A stretch of DNA of 39,187 nucleotides from Alcaligenaceae bacterium (GTDB lineage Bacteria > Pseudomonadota > Gammaproteobacteria > Burkholderiales > Burkholderiaceae_B), in contig JAJUIY010000002.1 in assembly GCA_029267415.1 (NCBI GenBank), positions 1 through 39,187 of the forward strand, written 5' to 3'. Of this stretch, positions 26,809 through 39,028 are shown piece after piece. Every line of letters starts with the position of its first letter. Within the stretch, counting starts at the first letter, position 1. The notes beneath the pieces are model-generated. The model was not told where the DNA came from. It did no database searches and saw nothing but the letters and a program-made list of their open reading frames with translations. Position numbers and translations under genes: made by a program.

Positions 26809-29800
26809 TTATTCGTCGACGGGCTTGGCCGCTTCGTCAACCTCCGCATCGGGCGACACATCGGACGATGCATCCGGCGTGCTGTCGGCGGGTGCGTCCT
26901 CAAACGGGTTAGCCATCGCACGCGCCGCTTCACGTTCGGCCGCCTCGTAGGCTTCCTTCTCGTGACGTGCGGTGTGGTAGGCCATGCCGGTACCTGCGGG
27001 AATCAGGCGTCCGACAATCACGTTTTCTTTCAGACCGCGCAAGTCGTCGCGTTTGCCCATAATGGCTGCTTCGGTCAGGACACGTGTGGTCTCCTGGAAC
27101 GACGCCGCCGAAATGAACGAATCCGTAGACAGCGATGCCTTGGTAATACCCAGCAGTACGTTTTCGTACGTGGCGGGAATCTTGTCTTCGGCAATCATGC
27201 GATCGTTTTCGTTCAGCAGTTCCGAACGCTCGACTTGTTCACCGGTGATGAAGTCGGTGTCGCCCGGATCAACGATATTCACACGACGAAGCATTTGACG
27301 CACAATCACTTCAATGTGCTTGTCGTTGATCTTCACACCCTGCAGGCGATAGACGTCCTGAACCTCGTTAACCACGTAACGGGCCAGTTCCTCAATGCCT
27401 TTCAGGCGCAGAATGTCGTGCGGATCCGGCGGGCCATCAACAATCAGCTCACCTTTGTTAACCACCTGGCCGTCGTGAACCAGCACTTGCTTCTCTTTGG
27501 AGATCAGGAATTCGTGGCTGACACCGTCAAGGTCGGTAATGACCAGACGCTGCTTGCCTTTGGTTTCCTTACCAAACGAAACCGTCCCGGTAACTTCGGC
27601 CAATACACCGGCATCTTTGGGCGAACGGGCTTCGAAAAGCTCGGCAACCCGCGGCAGACCCCCGGTAATGTCACGCGTTTTCTGTGACTCTTGCGGGATA
27701 CGTGCCAGCACCTCACCCACGTTGACTTCCTGACCATCGCGAACGGTGATCAGTGCGCCCACCGGGAACGAGATGTTGACCGCGTGATCCGTGGACGCCA
27801 CGCGTACCTCTTCACCCGCTTCGTCAAGCAGTTTAATTTGCGGACGCGTCATAGTGCGGCCAGTACGTGTCTTGGGCGTGATGACCACCAGCGTGGACAG
27901 ACCCGTGATCTCGTCCATTTGGCGTGCCACCGTGACCCCTTCTTCGATGTTCTCGAAGCGGACGCGTCCGGCATACTCGGAAATAATCGGACGTGTCAGC
28001 GGATCCCAGTGAGCCAGACGCTGTCCGGCCGTGACCGCATCACCGTCGCCGACATCAATAGTGGCACCGTACGGCACTTTGTGGCGCTCGCGCTCGCGAC
28101 GGTTTTCGTCGAAGATGACGATTTCACCGGAACGCGAAATGGCCACACGCTCGCCTTTCGGGTTGGTCACATAACGCAGACCGATTTCAAAGCCGACCGT
28201 ACCGGCCACTTTGGTTTCGACGCCACTTGCCATGGCTGCACGCGATGCCGCACCCCCGATGTGGAAGGTACGCATGGTCAGCTGCGTGCCAGGCTCACCG
28301 ATGGACTGGGCAGCAATGACACCCACGGCCTCACCGCGGTTGACTTTGGTACCGCGGCCCAGGTCGCGTCCGTAGCAGCTGGAGCACAGACCATAACGCG
28401 TTTCACATGTCAGCGGCGTGCGTACCTTGATCTCGTCGATGCCGATTTCATCGATCAGCTCAACCAGGTCTTCATCCAGCAAGGTACCCGCTTCGATGAC
28501 CGTTTCGTGCGTATCGGGGTGGATAACATCAACGGCCACCACGCGACCCAAAATACGATCGTGCAGGTGTTCGATCACCTCGCCGCCTTCGACCAAGGCT
28601 TTCATCGTGTAGCCGGCCGTGGTACCGCAATCATCTTCGGTAATGACCAAGTCTTGGGTAACATCCACCAGACGACGTGTCAGGTAACCCGAGTTAGCCG
28701 TTTTAAGCGCCGTATCGGCCAGACCCTTACGAGCACCGTGAGTGGAAATAAAGTACTGCAGGACGTTCAGGCCTTCACGGAAGTTGGCGGTAATCGGCGT
28801 CTCAATAATAGAGCCGTCCGGCTTTGCCATCAGACCACGCATCCCCGCCAGCTGACGGATCTGGGCGGCCGAGCCCCGCGCGCCCGAGTCAGCCATCATG
28901 TAGATGGAGTTGAACGACTCTTGACGCACTTCTTCGCCCTGACGGTTTACCACCGGCTCGGTAGCCAGTTGCTCCATCATGGCCTTGCCGACACGGTCAC
29001 TGGCCTTGCCCCAAATATCGACCACGTTGTTGTAACGCTCCTGGGCCGTCACCAGACCGGACGAATACTGCTTGTCGATCTCTTTGACCTCGTTGCTGGC
29101 TTCGGCAAGGATGTCTTCCTTGGCGGTGGGTACCAGCATGTCACCCATGGCGATCGAAATACCGCCGTGTGTCGCCAGATGGAAGCCCGACTGCATGAGC
29201 TTGTCAGCCAGAATCACCGTGGCACGCAGGCCGCAACGGCGGAACGACATGTTGATCAGGCGAGAAATCTCTTTCTTCTTGAGCGTGGTGTTAAGCACCG
29301 CGAACGGCAGCCCCTTAGGCAGGATTTCCGACAGCAGGGCGCGCCCTACCGTGGTTTCCACGCGCTTCAGAACCGGTTTCCATTCACCGTTTTCATCTTT
29401 CTCGTATTCGTTCAGACGCACGGTAATCCGTGTCTGAAGTTCGACCACTTTGCTGTCGTAGGCACGCTTGACTTCGGTAACGTCGGCAAAGAACATGCCT
29501 TCGCCTTTGCCGTTGATGCGCTCGCGGGTGGCGTAGTACAGACCCAGAACAATATCTTGCGAAGGCACGATAGACGGTTCGCCGTTGGCCGGGAACAGCA
29601 CGTTGTTGGATGCCAGCATCAAGGTGCGGGCTTCCAGCTGAGCTTCCAGCGAAAGCGGTACGTGTACCGCCATCTGGTCACCGTCAAAGTCGGCGTTAAA
29701 GGCCGCGCAAACCAGCGGATGCAGCTGAATGGCCTTACCTTCGATCAGAACGGGTTCGAATGCCTGAATACCCAGACGGTGCAGCGTGGGCGCACGGTTT

Positions 29801-31068
29801 AGCATTACCGGGTGTTCGCGAATCACTTCGTCCAGAATGTCCCACACCACCGGCTCTTGCAGCTCGACCAGCCGCTTGGCCGCCTTGATGGTGGTAGCCA
29901 GGCCCATCATTTCCAGACGGTTGAAAATAAACGGCTTGAACAGCTCGAGCGCCATCAGCTTGGGCAAGCCGCACTCGTGCAGCTTGAGCTGCGGGCCCAC
30001 CACAATAACCGAACGGCCAGAATAGTCGACACGCTTACCCAGCAGGTTTTGACGGAAACGACCGCTTTTACCCTTGATCATGTCAGCAAGTGACTTCAGC
30101 TGGCGCTTGTTGGCACCCGTCATGGCCTTGCCGCGACGACCGATATCCAGCAGCGAGTCAACGGCTTCCTGCAACATGCGCTTCTCGTTGCGCAGGATGA
30201 TGTCCGGCGCCTTGAGTTCGATCAGGCGCTTGAGACGGTTGTTGCGGTTAATGACGCGGCGGTACAAGTCGTTCAGGTCGGAGGTCGCAAAACGGCCACC
30301 ATCCAGCGGTACCAGCGGACGCAGATCCGGCGGCAACACCGGCAGCACTTCCATGATCATCCAGTCGGGCTTGATGCCAGACTTCTGGAAGCCTTCCAGC
30401 ACCTTCAGGCGCTTGGAAATCTTCTTGATGCGCGCCATGGAACCGGTGGTTTTAAGCTCGGCGCGAAGGTTCTCGACTTCGCGGTCGATATCAATGCTGC
30501 GCAGCAGCTCGCGCACGGCTTCCGCACCCATCAGGGCGTGGAAATCATCGCCATACTCTTCGGTTTTGGCCAGGAAGTCGTCGTCGGACATGATCTGGCC
30601 GCGCTTGAGCGGCGTCATGCCAGGGTCGATCACGCACCAGGCTTCAAAATACAGTACCCGTTCGATGTCGCGCAGCGTCATGTCGAGCACCATACCCAGG
30701 CGCGACGGCAGGCTCTTGAGGAACCAGATGTGCGCCACCGGACTGGCCAGCTCGATGTGACCCATACGCTCGCGACGGACCTTCGCAACCGTGACCTCTA
30801 CGCCACATTTTTCGCAGATGACACCACGGTGCTTCAGGCGCTTGTACTTACCGCAAAGGCACTCGTAATCTTTGACGGGGCCAAAGATCTTTGCGCAGAA
30901 CAGGCCGTCACGCTCAGGACGGAAGGTGCGGTAGTTGATGGTCTCGGGCTTGCGCACTTCACCAAACGACCACGACCGCACTTTCTCGGGCGATGCAAGG
31001 CCGATGCGAATGGCATCGAATTGCTCGTCTTGCGAGACCTGTTTGAATAAATCAAGTAGCGCTTTCAT
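26809..31068 (-). CDS. rpoC: RNA polymerase subunit beta'
   Basis: [80 protein letters not shown]. Confidence 0.99.
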   Translation of the reverse strand: MKALLDLFKQVSQDEQFDAIRIGLASPEKVRSWSFGEVRKPETINYRTFRPERDGLFCAKIFGPVKDYECLCGKYKRLKHRGVICEKCGVEVTVAKVRRERMGHIELASPVAHIWFLKSLPSRLGMVLDMTLRDIERVLYFEAWCVIDPGMTPLKRGQIMSDDDFLAKTEEYGDDFHALMGAEAVRELLRSIDIDREVENLRAELKTTGSMARIKKISKRLKVLEGFQKSGIKPDWMIMEVLPVLPPDLRPLVPLDGGRFATSDLNDLYRRVINRNNRLKRLIELKAPDIILRNEKRMLQEAVDSLLDIGRRGKAMTGANKRQLKSLADMIKGKSGRFRQNLLGKRVDYSGRSVIVVGPQLKLHECGLPKLMALELFKPFIFNRLEMMGLATTIKAAKRLVELQEPVVWDILDEVIREHPVMLNRAPTLHRLGIQAFEPVLIEGKAIQLHPLVCAAFNADFDGDQMAVHVPLSLEAQLEARTLMLASNNVLFPANGEPSIVPSQDIVLGLYYATRERINGKGEGMFFADVTEVKRAYDSKVVELQTRITVRLNEYEKDENGEWKPVLKRVETTVGRALLSEILPKGLPFAVLNTTLKKKEISRLINMSFRRCGLRATVILADKLMQSGFHLATHGGISIAMGDMLVPTAKEDILAEASNEVKEIDKQYSSGLVTAQERYNNVVDIWGKASDRVGKAMMEQLATEPVVNRQGEEVRQESFNSIYMMADSGARGSAAQIRQLAGMRGLMAKPDGSIIETPITANFREGLNVLQYFISTHGARKGLADTALKTANSGYLTRRLVDVTQDLVITEDDCGTTAGYTMKALVEGGEVIEHLHDRILGRVVAVDVIHPDTHETVIEAGTLLDEDLVELIDEIGIDEIKVRTPLTCETRYGLCSSCYGRDLGRGTKVNRGEAVGVIAAQSIGEPGTQLTMRTFHIGGAASRAAMASGVETKVAGTVGFEIGLRYVTNPKGERVAISRSGEIVIFDENRRERERHKVPYGATIDVGDGDAVTAGQRLAHWDPLTRPIISEYAGRVRFENIEEGVTVARQMDEITGLSTLVVITPKTRTGRTMTRPQIKLLDEAGEEVRVASTDHAVNISFPVGALITVRDGQEVNVGEVLARIPQESQKTRDITGGLPRVAELFEARSPKDAGVLAEVTGTVSFGKETKGKQRLVITDLDGVSHEFLISKEKQVLVHDGQVVNKGELIVDGPPDPHDILRLKGIEELARYVVNEVQDVYRLQGVKINDKHIEVIVRQMLRRVNIVDPGDTDFITGEQVERSELLNENDRMIAEDKIPATYENVLLGITKASLSTDSFISAASFQETTRVLTEAAIMGKRDDLRGLKENVIVGRLIPAGTGMAYHTARHEKEAYEAAEREAARAMANPFEDAPADSTPDASSDVSPDAEVDEAAKPVDE

Positions 31069-34000
31069 TATTTACGCTCCAAATCCATGTCCAGCGACAA
31101 AGATCGAATCTCTTTGACCAGAACGTTGAATGATTCCGGCATGCCTGCATCGATAACATGGTCGCCCTTGACGATGTTTTCGTACACCTTCGTGCGGCCG
31201 CTGATATCGTCGGACTTCACGGTCAGCATTTCTTGCAGGGTATAGGCGGCGCCGTAAGCCTCCAGGGCCCAAACCTCCATCTCCCCGAAACGCTGTCCAC
31301 CAAACTGCGCCTTACCACCCAGCGGCTGCTGCGTGACCAGCGAGTAAGGTCCAGTTGAACGCGCGTGCATCTTGTCGTCAACCAGGTGATGCAGTTTCAG
31401 GTAGTGCATGTAACCGATCGTCACTGGACGCTCGAAAGGCTCGCCCGTGCGGCCATCGATGAGCCACGCCTGCGTGCGATCCGGCGTCAGCTTGAGCTGC
31501 TCGGCGATATCGTCCGGATAGGCCAGCTTCAGCATTTCCTGAATCTCGTTCTCGTCGGCACCGTCGAAGACCGGGGTTGCAACCGGTACACCGTTCTTGA
31601 GGTTCTTGGCCAGCTCGATGATCTCGTCGTCGCTCAGCCCGGAAAGATCGGCCCCCGCACCCGTCACGTTGTACACCTTGTGCAGGTATTCGCGGATTTC
31701 ACTTACCTGGGCGGCGCGCTCTTTCTCGAGCAGATCAGCAATTCGGTGGCCCACGCCATTGGCGGCCCAGCCAAGGTGAACTTCAAGCACTTGGCCCACG
31801 TTCATGCGGGAGGGTACGCCCAGCGGGTTCAGCACAATATCCACCGGTGTTCCGTCTGCCATGTGTGGCATGTCTTCGACCGGTGTGATTTGTGAGACCA
31901 CACCTTTGTTACCGTGGCGTCCAGCCATCTTGTCACCCGGCTGCAGGCGACGTTTCACGGCCAGATACACCTTGACCATCTTGAGTACGCCCGGCGGCAG
32001 CTCGTCACCTTGCGTGAGCTTCTTGCGTTTTTCTTCGAACGCAACGTCAAACTGGTGACGCTTCTGTTCCAACGACTCTTTTGCGTGCTCAAGCACCAGC
32101 GCGTGCTCTTCATCCGACAGGCGGATGTCAAACCACATCCAGCGGTCTGAGTTGGCCAGTTCGTCGAGGTACTCGCGGGTGATTTCCGAACCCTTAGCCA
32201 GCTTGCGCGGGCCGCCATTGACTTTCTTGCCGACCAGGAACTTGCCGATACGATCGAAAACGTCGTTTTCAACAATGCGCAGCTGGTCATTAAGGTCTTG
32301 GCGGTAGCGACGCAGCTCGTCGTCAATAATCGACTGAGCGCGCTTGTCACGCTTGATGCCTTCGCGGGTAAAGACCTGCACGTCGATGACGGTACCGACC
32401 ATACCCGACGGGACGCGCAGCGACGTGTCTTTTACGTCGGACGCTTTTTCGCCAAAGATGGCACGCAGCAGCTTTTCTTCAGGGGTCAGTTGGGTTTCGC
32501 CCTTGGGTGTGACTTTACCCACCAGCACGTCATCGGCGCGGACTTCGGCACCAATGTAGACAATGCCCGAATCATCGAGACGGTTCAGCTGCGTTTCCGA
32601 CAGGTTGCTGATGTCTCGGGTGATTTCTTCTTCGCCCAGTTTGGTGTCGCGGGCCACTACGGTCAGTTCCTCGATGTGAATCGAGGTGTAACGATCGTCG
32701 GCCACGACCTTTTCGGAGATCAGGATCGAGTCTTCGAAGTTGTAGCCGTGCCAGGGCATAAACGCCACCAGCATGTTCTGGCCCAAAGCCAGTTCACCCA
32801 GGTCGGTGGACGCGCCGTCGGCCAGCACATCGCCGCGCGCAACTGTATCCCCGCGCTTCACGATGGGACGCTGGTTGATGTTGGTGTTCTGGTTGGACCG
32901 GGTGTATTTGGTGAGGTTGTAGATGTCGACACCCACTTCACCAGCGACGTTCTCGTCATCATTGACCCGAATCACAACACGCTGGGCGTCGACGTGGTCG
33001 ACCACCCCGCCACGCTTGGCCTGTACGGCCGTGCCGGAGTCGATGGCAACGGTGCGCTCGATACCGGTTCCGACCAGCGGCTTCTCGGGACGCAGGCAAG
33101 GAACGGCCTGACGCTGCATGTTGGCACCCATCAAGGCACGGTTTGCGTCGTCATGCTCAAGGAAAGGGATCAGCGATGCGGCTACAGAAACAATCTGCGA
33201 CGGCGCCACGTCCATGTACTGTACGTTGTCCGGCGACGTCATCAGCGTTTCGCCGGCCTCACGACATGCAACGAGGTCGTCAATAAAACGGCCTTCTTCG
33301 TCCAGCGCCGCGTTTGCCTGAGCGATCACGTACTTGCTTTCTTCGATGGCCGACAGGTATTCGATCTGGTCGCTGACTTTGCCGTCCACAATCTTGCGGT
33401 ACGGGGTTTCCAGGAAGCCGTACTCGTTCAGACGGGCATACAACGCCATCGAGTTGATCAAACCAATGTTGGGACCTTCCGGCGTTTCGATGGGGCAGAC
33501 GCGGCCGTAGTGCGTGGGGTGTACGTCGCGTACTTCAAAACCGGCACGCTCACGTGTAAGCCCTCCCGGACCCAAGGCCGATACGCGTCGCTTGTGCGTG
33601 ATTTCGGACAGCGGGTTGGTCTGGTCCATAAACTGCGATAGCTGGCTGGAACCGAAGAACTCCTTCACAGCGGCCGAAATCGGCTTGGAGTTGATCAGGT
33701 CGTGCGGCATGAGGTTTTCGGATTCGGCTTGCGACAAACGTTCGCGAACCGCGCGCTCGACACGAACCAGACCGGCACGGAACTGGTTTTCGGCCAATTC
33801 GCCAACGCAACGTACGCGGCGGTTGCCCAAGTGGTCGATATCATCGATTTGGCCACGACCGTTACGCAGCTCAACCAGCACCTTGATCGTCTCAAGGATG
33901 TCGTCGTTGGTGAGAGTCATGGGACCGTCGGCATCATCGCCACGACCCAGGCGGCTGTTCACCTTCATACGCCCAACACGCGAAAGGTCGTACGTTTCCT

Positions 34001-35189
34001 CGCTGTAGAACAAGCGCTGGAACAGGGCCTCAACCGCATCTTCGGTTGGCGGCTCACCGGGGCGCATCATGCGATAGATGGCAATACGGGCGCTTTGTTC
34101 GTCGACCGTCTCGTCCATGCGCAGCGTTTGCGAAATATAGGCGCCGCGATCCAGTTCGTTGATATACAACGTCTGAATATTGCGAATGCCGGCTTCGCGC
34201 AACTCGGCCAGAATGGTTTCCGTGATTTCGTCGTTGGCGTTGGCGATCACTTCACCCGTTTCAGGGTTGACCATGTTCGTTGCCAACACGCGACCAATCA
34301 GGAAGTCCTCGGGAACCGAAACGTAATCAATCTTGGCTTCGGCCAGCGCACGAATGTGCCGCTGGTTGATGCGCTTGTCTTTTTCGACAATTACATTGCC
34401 TTCGCGGTCGGCGATGTCAAAGAATGCCACTTCGCCTTTCCAGCGCTCGGGCACAAACTCGAGCATGCCGCCTTCTTGATGGAGCTCGATGTTGTCGAAA
34501 TCAGAGAAGTAGGCAAGGATGGCTTCCGGCGTCATGCCGATCGCCTTCAGCAGAATCGTGACCGGCATCTTGCGACGGCGGTCGATACGGAAGAAAAGAA
34601 GATCTTTGGGATCGAATTCGAAGTCGAGCCAGGAACCCCGGTAGGGAATGATGCGCGCCGAAAACAGCAGCTTTCCGGAGCTGTGCGTTTTTCCGCGATC
34701 GTGCTCAAAAAACACGCCGGGTGAGCGGTGCAGCTGCGAAACAATAACGCGCTCGGTACCGTTAATGATGAAGGAGCCGGTCTCGGTCATGAGCGGCATT
34801 TCGCCCATGTAAACTTCCTGCTCTTTGACCTCTTTGACAGTGGGCGTGCGGACTTCGCGGTCCATCAGTACAAGCCGAACCTTGGCACGCAGCGGGGATG
34901 CGAACGTAAGCCCACGCATCTGGCACTCTTTGACGTCAAAGACGGGTTCGCCCAGCGCGTAGCTGACGAACTCAAGACGGGCCATCTGGTTATGGCTTAC
35001 TATTGGGAAAATGGATGTGAAGGCGGCCTGCAAGCCTTCGTTCTTGCGTTTCGACGGCGGGACGTCGGCTTGTAAGAAAGTTTTGTATGATTCCAGCTGA
35101 GTCGCCAGCAGAAACGGGACGTCCTGAACGTCTTCTCGTTTGGCGAAGCTCTTGCGTATGCGCTTTTTTTCGGTGTACGAATAAGCCAT
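31068..35189 (-). CDS. rpoB: RNA polymerase subunit beta
   Basis: [35 protein letters not shown]...; [43 protein letters not shown]. Start ATG 35189 (ORF track begins at 35228). 1-nt TAATG overlap with rpoC. Confidence 0.99.
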   Translation of the reverse strand: MAYSYTEKKRIRKSFAKREDVQDVPFLLATQLESYKTFLQADVPPSKRKNEGLQAAFTSIFPIVSHNQMARLEFVSYALGEPVFDVKECQMRGLTFASPLRAKVRLVLMDREVRTPTVKEVKEQEVYMGEMPLMTETGSFIINGTERVIVSQLHRSPGVFFEHDRGKTHSSGKLLFSARIIPYRGSWLDFEFDPKDLLFFRIDRRRKMPVTILLKAIGMTPEAILAYFSDFDNIELHQEGGMLEFVPERWKGEVAFFDIADREGNVIVEKDKRINQRHIRALAEAKIDYVSVPEDFLIGRVLATNMVNPETGEVIANANDEITETILAELREAGIRNIQTLYINELDRGAYISQTLRMDETVDEQSARIAIYRMMRPGEPPTEDAVEALFQRLFYSEETYDLSRVGRMKVNSRLGRGDDADGPMTLTNDDILETIKVLVELRNGRGQIDDIDHLGNRRVRCVGELAENQFRAGLVRVERAVRERLSQAESENLMPHDLINSKPISAAVKEFFGSSQLSQFMDQTNPLSEITHKRRVSALGPGGLTRERAGFEVRDVHPTHYGRVCPIETPEGPNIGLINSMALYARLNEYGFLETPYRKIVDGKVSDQIEYLSAIEESKYVIAQANAALDEEGRFIDDLVACREAGETLMTSPDNVQYMDVAPSQIVSVAASLIPFLEHDDANRALMGANMQRQAVPCLRPEKPLVGTGIERTVAIDSGTAVQAKRGGVVDHVDAQRVVIRVNDDENVAGEVGVDIYNLTKYTRSNQNTNINQRPIVKRGDTVARGDVLADGASTDLGELALGQNMLVAFMPWHGYNFEDSILISEKVVADDRYTSIHIEELTVVARDTKLGEEEITRDISNLSETQLNRLDDSGIVYIGAEVRADDVLVGKVTPKGETQLTPEEKLLRAIFGEKASDVKDTSLRVPSGMVGTVIDVQVFTREGIKRDKRAQSIIDDELRRYRQDLNDQLRIVENDVFDRIGKFLVGKKVNGGPRKLAKGSEITREYLDELANSDRWMWFDIRLSDEEHALVLEHAKESLEQKRHQFDVAFEEKRKKLTQGDELPPGVLKMVKVYLAVKRRLQPGDKMAGRHGNKGVVSQITPVEDMPHMADGTPVDIVLNPLGVPSRMNVGQVLEVHLGWAANGVGHRIADLLEKERAAQVSEIREYLHKVYNVTGAGADLSGLSDDEIIELAKNLKNGVPVATPVFDGADENEIQEMLKLAYPDDIAEQLKLTPDRTQAWLIDGRTGEPFERPVTIGYMHYLKLHHLVDDKMHARSTGPYSLVTQQPLGGKAQFGGQRFGEMEVWALEAYGAAYTLQEMLTVKSDDISGRTKVYENIVKGDHVIDAGMPESFNVLVKEIRSLSLDMDLERK

Positions 35190-35386
35190 GAGCACTCCGA
35201 CTCTAGGGTTACAGTGGCCGTCAACCACGGCCTTGGTTTACGACTCCAGAAAACGTGTCTCGGCACCCTGTAGCGGGCGGTTGACCCCGTTTGAAGTTAC
35301 TTCTTTACCGGTCAGTTGGGCGTTTTAAACTACCCGACCGGGCGTTGCGTGCGGTGCTAAACCACAGGTTTTCTGGAGACGCAAAA

Positions 35387-35415
35387 GCCCGGGAAGGCCT
35401 TGGCGCTTCCCGGGC
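35387..35415 (-). terminator. Candidate transcription attenuator in the rplL-rpoB intergenic region
   Basis: Minus strand GCCCGGGAAG - 9 nt - CTTCCCGGGC followed by TTTTGC, ~15 nt after the rplL stop. Confidence 0.65.
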
Positions 35416-35429
35416 AGACGAAAAACGTC

Positions 35430-35810
35430 TTACTTGAGCTCGACTTTCGCGCCTGCGTCTTCAAGCTTCTTCTGAGCTTCTTCAGCGTCAGCTTTCGACA
35501 GTCCTTCCTTGACTTCTTTCGGTGCGGAATCGACCAGGTCTTTGGCTTCTTTCAGGCCCAGACCCGTGATTTCACGAACGGCTTTAATGACGCTTACTTT
35601 GTTAGCGCCAAAGTCCGTCAGAACCAGGGTGAACTCGGTTTGCTCTTCAGCAGCAGCTTCGCCAGCACCGCCAGCAGCGGGGGCAGCAACAGAAACTGCA
35701 GCAGCAGCAGCGGAAACACCGAATTTTTCTTCCATTTCGGTGATGAGCTCGGAGAGCTCGAGCACGGTCATGCCGGCGATAGCGTCAAGGATTTCAGCTT
35801 TACTTGCCAT
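35430..35810 (-). CDS. rplL: 50S ribosomal protein L7/L12
   Basis: Ala-rich hinge; [72 protein letters not shown]. Confidence 0.98.
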   Translation of the reverse strand: MASKAEILDAIAGMTVLELSELITEMEEKFGVSAAAAAVSVAAPAAGGAGEAAAEEQTEFTLVLTDFGANKVSVIKAVREITGLGLKEAKDLVDSAPKEVKEGLSKADAEEAQKKLEDAGAKVELK

Positions 35811-35879
35811 TTTAAGAACTCCAGATTTTTAAATAGATGCCAGGTTGGTATCGCTCTGTGGCGAAGCCCGGAAGTGCAC

Positions 35880-36404
35880 TTAGGCCGCTTCCTTCTGATC
35901 GCGTACGGCTGCGAGGCCGCGTACGAACTTGGTTGGGACTTCGTTGAGCGTACGCACAAATTGCGCGATGGGTGCCTGAAGGGTTCCCAGCAGTTTTGCC
36001 AGAAGCTCTTCGCGCGAGGGCATGGTGGCCAGAGCCTTTACGCCGTCGACGGTCAGCAGGCTGTTGGGCATTGCCCCAGCTTTGATGACGAGAGCTTCAT
36101 TTTCTTTGGCAAAGCCGGACAGCACTTTTGCTGCCGCGACGGGATCTTCACTGATCGCGTAGATCAGGGGACCAACGAGCTGGTCGTTAAGATCCTGAAA
36201 CGGCGTGTCGGCAAAAGCACGGCGTACCAGCGTGTTTTTAAGGACACGAAGATACACACCCGACTCGCGCGCTTGTTTGCGCAATACGGTTGCAGAGGCG
36301 ACGTCCAGACCACGGTATTCGGCAATAATTACCGCTTGCGCCTTAGCCAGTTCGGCCTTGACTTCGTCGATAACTACCGCCTTCTCAGAACGATTGAGAC
36401 TCAC
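35880..36404 (-). CDS. rplJ: 50S ribosomal protein L10
   Basis: (V/M)[65 protein letters not shown] start at 36404 with AGGAG upstream. Confidence 0.96.
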   Translation of the reverse strand: MSLNRSEKAVVIDEVKAELAKAQAVIIAEYRGLDVASATVLRKQARESGVYLRVLKNTLVRRAFADTPFQDLNDQLVGPLIYAISEDPVAAAKVLSGFAKENEALVIKAGAMPNSLLTVDGVKALATMPSREELLAKLLGTLQAPIAQFVRTLNEVPTKFVRGLAAVRDQKEAA

Positions 36405-36683
36405 GGTTTGAACACTCCTATAAACGATGTCCGGGCCGTAACCCGAACACCAACCGAATGCGGCGCACCTGGTCGAGTTCTTGACGAATTCTTCCATGGG
36501 CGCCGTCTACGCTGGACCTGAGCTGCCCGTATTGAAATAAAACAGGCCGTTCGGAATTAAGCCCTATGGTGTTTGGAAAAGGCGCTGGAAGGCGCTTGTC
36601 CGAACCCCTTGGGCTCCAGCGGTCTTTGACAGCAATGCCCGGCACAGGCCGAGCACAGCCCAAAGTTCTGGACCTGCCCCGGA
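36405..36683 (-). promoter_or_regulatory. rplJ-rplL leader region, candidate L10/L12-binding autoregulatory leader
   Basis: 279-nt noncoding rplA-rplJ gap at the position of the known L10 leader in proteobacteria; fold not computed. Confidence 0.4.
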
Positions 36684-37382
36684 TTACGATTGGGGCAGGG
36701 ATGCGATTTCTACCTTGGCGCCACCGCCCATCGTGGACGAAATAGCCAGTTTGCGCAGGTATACCCCTTTGGCCGACGTAGGACGCGCCTTTACCAAGGC
36801 GTCGATCAGGGCCAACAGGTTGCTTTGCAGCTGGTCGATTTCGAACGAAGCACGACCAATGGTGGCGTGGATAATGCCGGCCTTGTCGGTACGGTACTGA
36901 ACCTGACCGGCCTTGGCGTTTTTGACTGCCGTGGTGACATCAGGGGTGACCGTGCCAACACGCGGATTGGGCATCAAGCCGCGGGGTCCAAGGATTTGAC
37001 CCAGGGCGCCGACTACACGCATGGTGTCGGGCGTAGCGATCACGATGTCGAAATCAAGCTGACCGGCCTTGATGTTTTCGGCCAGATCTTCCAGACCCAC
37101 GATATCAGCGCCGGCTTCGCGGGCCTCGTCGGCCTTGTCGCCCTGCGCGAACACGGCAACGCGAACGCTTTTACCGGTACCGGCAGGAAGCACAACCGAG
37201 CCACGTACGATCTGGTCGGATTTACGGGGGTCGACACCCAGTTGCACTGCCACGTCGATGGACTCATCGAACTTGGCCGTTGCGGTTTCCTTGATCAGGC
37301 TGAGCGCTTGCTCGAGCGGATAAAGTGTGTCGCGATCAATTTTGGCGGCAATGGCCGCTGCACGTTTGCTAAGTTTGGCCAT
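36684..37382 (-). CDS. rplA: 50S ribosomal protein L1
   Basis: [73 protein letters not shown]. Confidence 0.98.
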   Translation of the reverse strand: MAKLSKRAAAIAAKIDRDTLYPLEQALSLIKETATAKFDESIDVAVQLGVDPRKSDQIVRGSVVLPAGTGKSVRVAVFAQGDKADEAREAGADIVGLEDLAENIKAGQLDFDIVIATPDTMRVVGALGQILGPRGLMPNPRVGTVTPDVTTAVKNAKAGQVQYRTDKAGIIHATIGRASFEIDQLQSNLLALIDALVKARPTSAKGVYLRKLAISSTMGGGAKVEIASLPQS

Positions 37383-37385
37383 GAC

Positions 37386-37817
37386 TTATACCCCCTCTAC
37401 CTCGATACCCATGCTGCGAGCTGTTCCGGCGACCGTACGCACGGCAGCGTCCATATCAGCAGCAGTCAGGTCAGGTTCTTTGGTACGTGCGATTTCTTCA
37501 GCTTGCTCGCGTGTCAGCTTGCCCACCTTGTCGAGGTTCGGACGTGCCGAGCCTTTTTGAATACCGGCGGCCTTCTTGATAAGAATGGTGGCCGGCGGCG
37601 TTTTCATGATAAACGTGAAGCTTTTATCTGCGTACGCCGTAATGACAACAGGAATAGGCAGGCCGGGTTCCATGTTCTGCGTCTGGGCGTTGAACGCCTT
37701 GCAGAATTCCATGATGTTCAGGCCACGCTGACCCAGGGCCGGGCCAATTGGAGGGGAAGGGTTAGCTTTACCAGCTGGCACTTGCAGCTTGATGAAGCCG
37801 ACGATTTTCTTCGCCAT
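37386..37817 (-). CDS. rplK: 50S ribosomal protein L11
   Basis: [47 protein letters not shown]. Confidence 0.98.
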   Translation of the reverse strand: MAKKIVGFIKLQVPAGKANPSPPIGPALGQRGLNIMEFCKAFNAQTQNMEPGLPIPVVITAYADKSFTFIMKTPPATILIKKAAGIQKGSARPNLDKVGKLTREQAEEIARTKEPDLTAADMDAAVRTVAGTARSMGIEVEGV

Positions 37818-37884
37818 GATTATGCTCCTTGCGGGTGATAGCGCCGTTCAGACAGCAGAGCGGCTCCCCGGGGGTTGATAACAA

Positions 37885-38418
37885 TCAGGTTTTCTCTACC
37901 TGGTCAAAATCGAGCTCGACAGGTGTGGCACGGCCGAAAATAGTGACCGATACACGCACCTTGCTCTTTTCGTAGTTGACTTCTTCGACGTTGCCATTGA
38001 AATCCGCAAATGGACCTTCTTTGACACGCACCAGTTCGCCAACTTCGAACAATACTTTTGGCCGGGGCTTCTCGACGCCCTCTTCCATTTGAGACAGGAT
38101 CTTTTCAACTTCCTTGTCTGAGATGGGGGTGGGACGATTACCGGAGCCGCCCAAAAAGCCGGTAACCCGGTTCGTGTTTCGAACCAGATGCCAGGTTTCG
38201 TCCGTCAAGTCCATTTCGACGAGTACGTAACCCGGGAAAATTCGCCGTTCGCTGATGGACTTTTTGCCATCCTTGATTTCGACAACTTCTTCGGAAGGGA
38301 TCAGAATACGTCCAAAAGAGTCTTCGAGTCCGGCGCGTTCAATACGCTCAAGAAGCGCCTTATGCACGCTTTTTTCCATTCCGGAATAAACGTGAACAAC
38401 GTACCAGCGTTTGCTCAT
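37885..38418 (-). CDS. nusG: Transcription termination/antitermination protein NusG
   Basis: [26 protein letters not shown]...[36 protein letters not shown] region [22 protein letters not shown]. Confidence 0.98.
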   Translation of the reverse strand: MSKRWYVVHVYSGMEKSVHKALLERIERAGLEDSFGRILIPSEEVVEIKDGKKSISERRIFPGYVLVEMDLTDETWHLVRNTNRVTGFLGGSGNRPTPISDKEVEKILSQMEEGVEKPRPKVLFEVGELVRVKEGPFADFNGNVEEVNYEKSKVRVSVTIFGRATPVELDFDQVEKT

Positions 38419-38427
38419 GGAATCCCT

Positions 38428-38808
38428 TTATCTCCAGCCCAGAAGCAGGCCATATATGACCCAGCCCAGGCCTTTGTCGACAACCCATAGCAAAATACCC
38501 ATAAATACGACGAAGGCAAACACGATGCCCGTCATTTGGGTTGCTTCTTTGCGGGTGGGCCAGACGACGCGTTTTACCTCGTTGCTTGAATCGCGCGCGA
38601 AGCTGAGGGTGCGACGACCCGGTTCGCTGAACCAGGCAATAACGGCAGCAATGACAAGGCTGGCCAGGAAAACCGCCACACGGGCCACAGCGGGCTGACC
38701 GTCGAGCAGCGAGTAGCCGACAATACCGGCGGCAATCACGAGCACGGCCAGACCAAGCTTGATGCGATCTGTGGTGCTTGTAACGGTTTCGACGTTGCTT
38801 TTAGACAT
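38428..38808 (-). CDS. secE: Preprotein translocase subunit SecE
   Basis: Hydrophobic segments and SNEVKRVVWPTRKEATQMTGIVFAFVVFMGILLWVVDKGLGWVIYGLL; ATG at 38808 chosen over the ORF-track start. Confidence 0.94.
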   Translation of the reverse strand: MSKSNVETVTSTTDRIKLGLAVLVIAAGIVGYSLLDGQPAVARVAVFLASLVIAAVIAWFSEPGRRTLSFARDSSNEVKRVVWPTRKEATQMTGIVFAFVVFMGILLWVVDKGLGWVIYGLLLGWR

Positions 38809-38856
38809 ATTCCTGCGACCTGCGCCACAAGGAGTGGTCGCGTGTGACATGAGTTG

Positions 38857-38932
38857 TGGCAGGGGCAGTAGGAATCGAACCTACAACCTTCGGTTTTGGA
38901 GACCGACGCTCTGCCAATTGAGCTATACCCCT
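38857..38932 (-). tRNA. tRNA-Trp (anticodon CCA), 3' CCA encoded
   Basis: Minus strand AGGGGTATAGCTCAATTGGCAGAGCGTCGGTCTCCAAAACCGAAGGTTGTAGGTTCGATTCCTACTGCCCCTGCCA; cloverleaf arms pair and CCA sits in the anticodon loop CTCCAAA. Confidence 0.96.
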
Positions 38933-38979
38933 AAACCCTGACAGCGATAGCCCGCAAAGGGCTAGGTGCTGATTTAACC

Positions 38980-39016
38980 GGCGGGTGACAAGGATAACAC
39001 CTTGTGGCCACCCGCC
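38980..39016 (-). terminator. Hairpin in the tuf copy 2 3' region, terminator or processing structure
   Basis: GGCGGGTG ... CACCCGCC with nested CAAGG/CCTTG; only a weak U-run follows on the minus strand. Confidence 0.4.
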
Positions 39017-39028
39017 ATTATATAACAA

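Noticed and set aside
27691-29802. 703-aa plus-strand ORF antisense to rpoC (also 32298-33641, 33702-34724 in rpoB; 4052-5197 in rplB; 16617-17993 in tuf; 35400-36521, 36690-37838)
   Set aside because: Same codon-bias artefact inside highly expressed genes; no domain, no RBS context, and rpoC, rpoB and the others are certain in the opposite frame.
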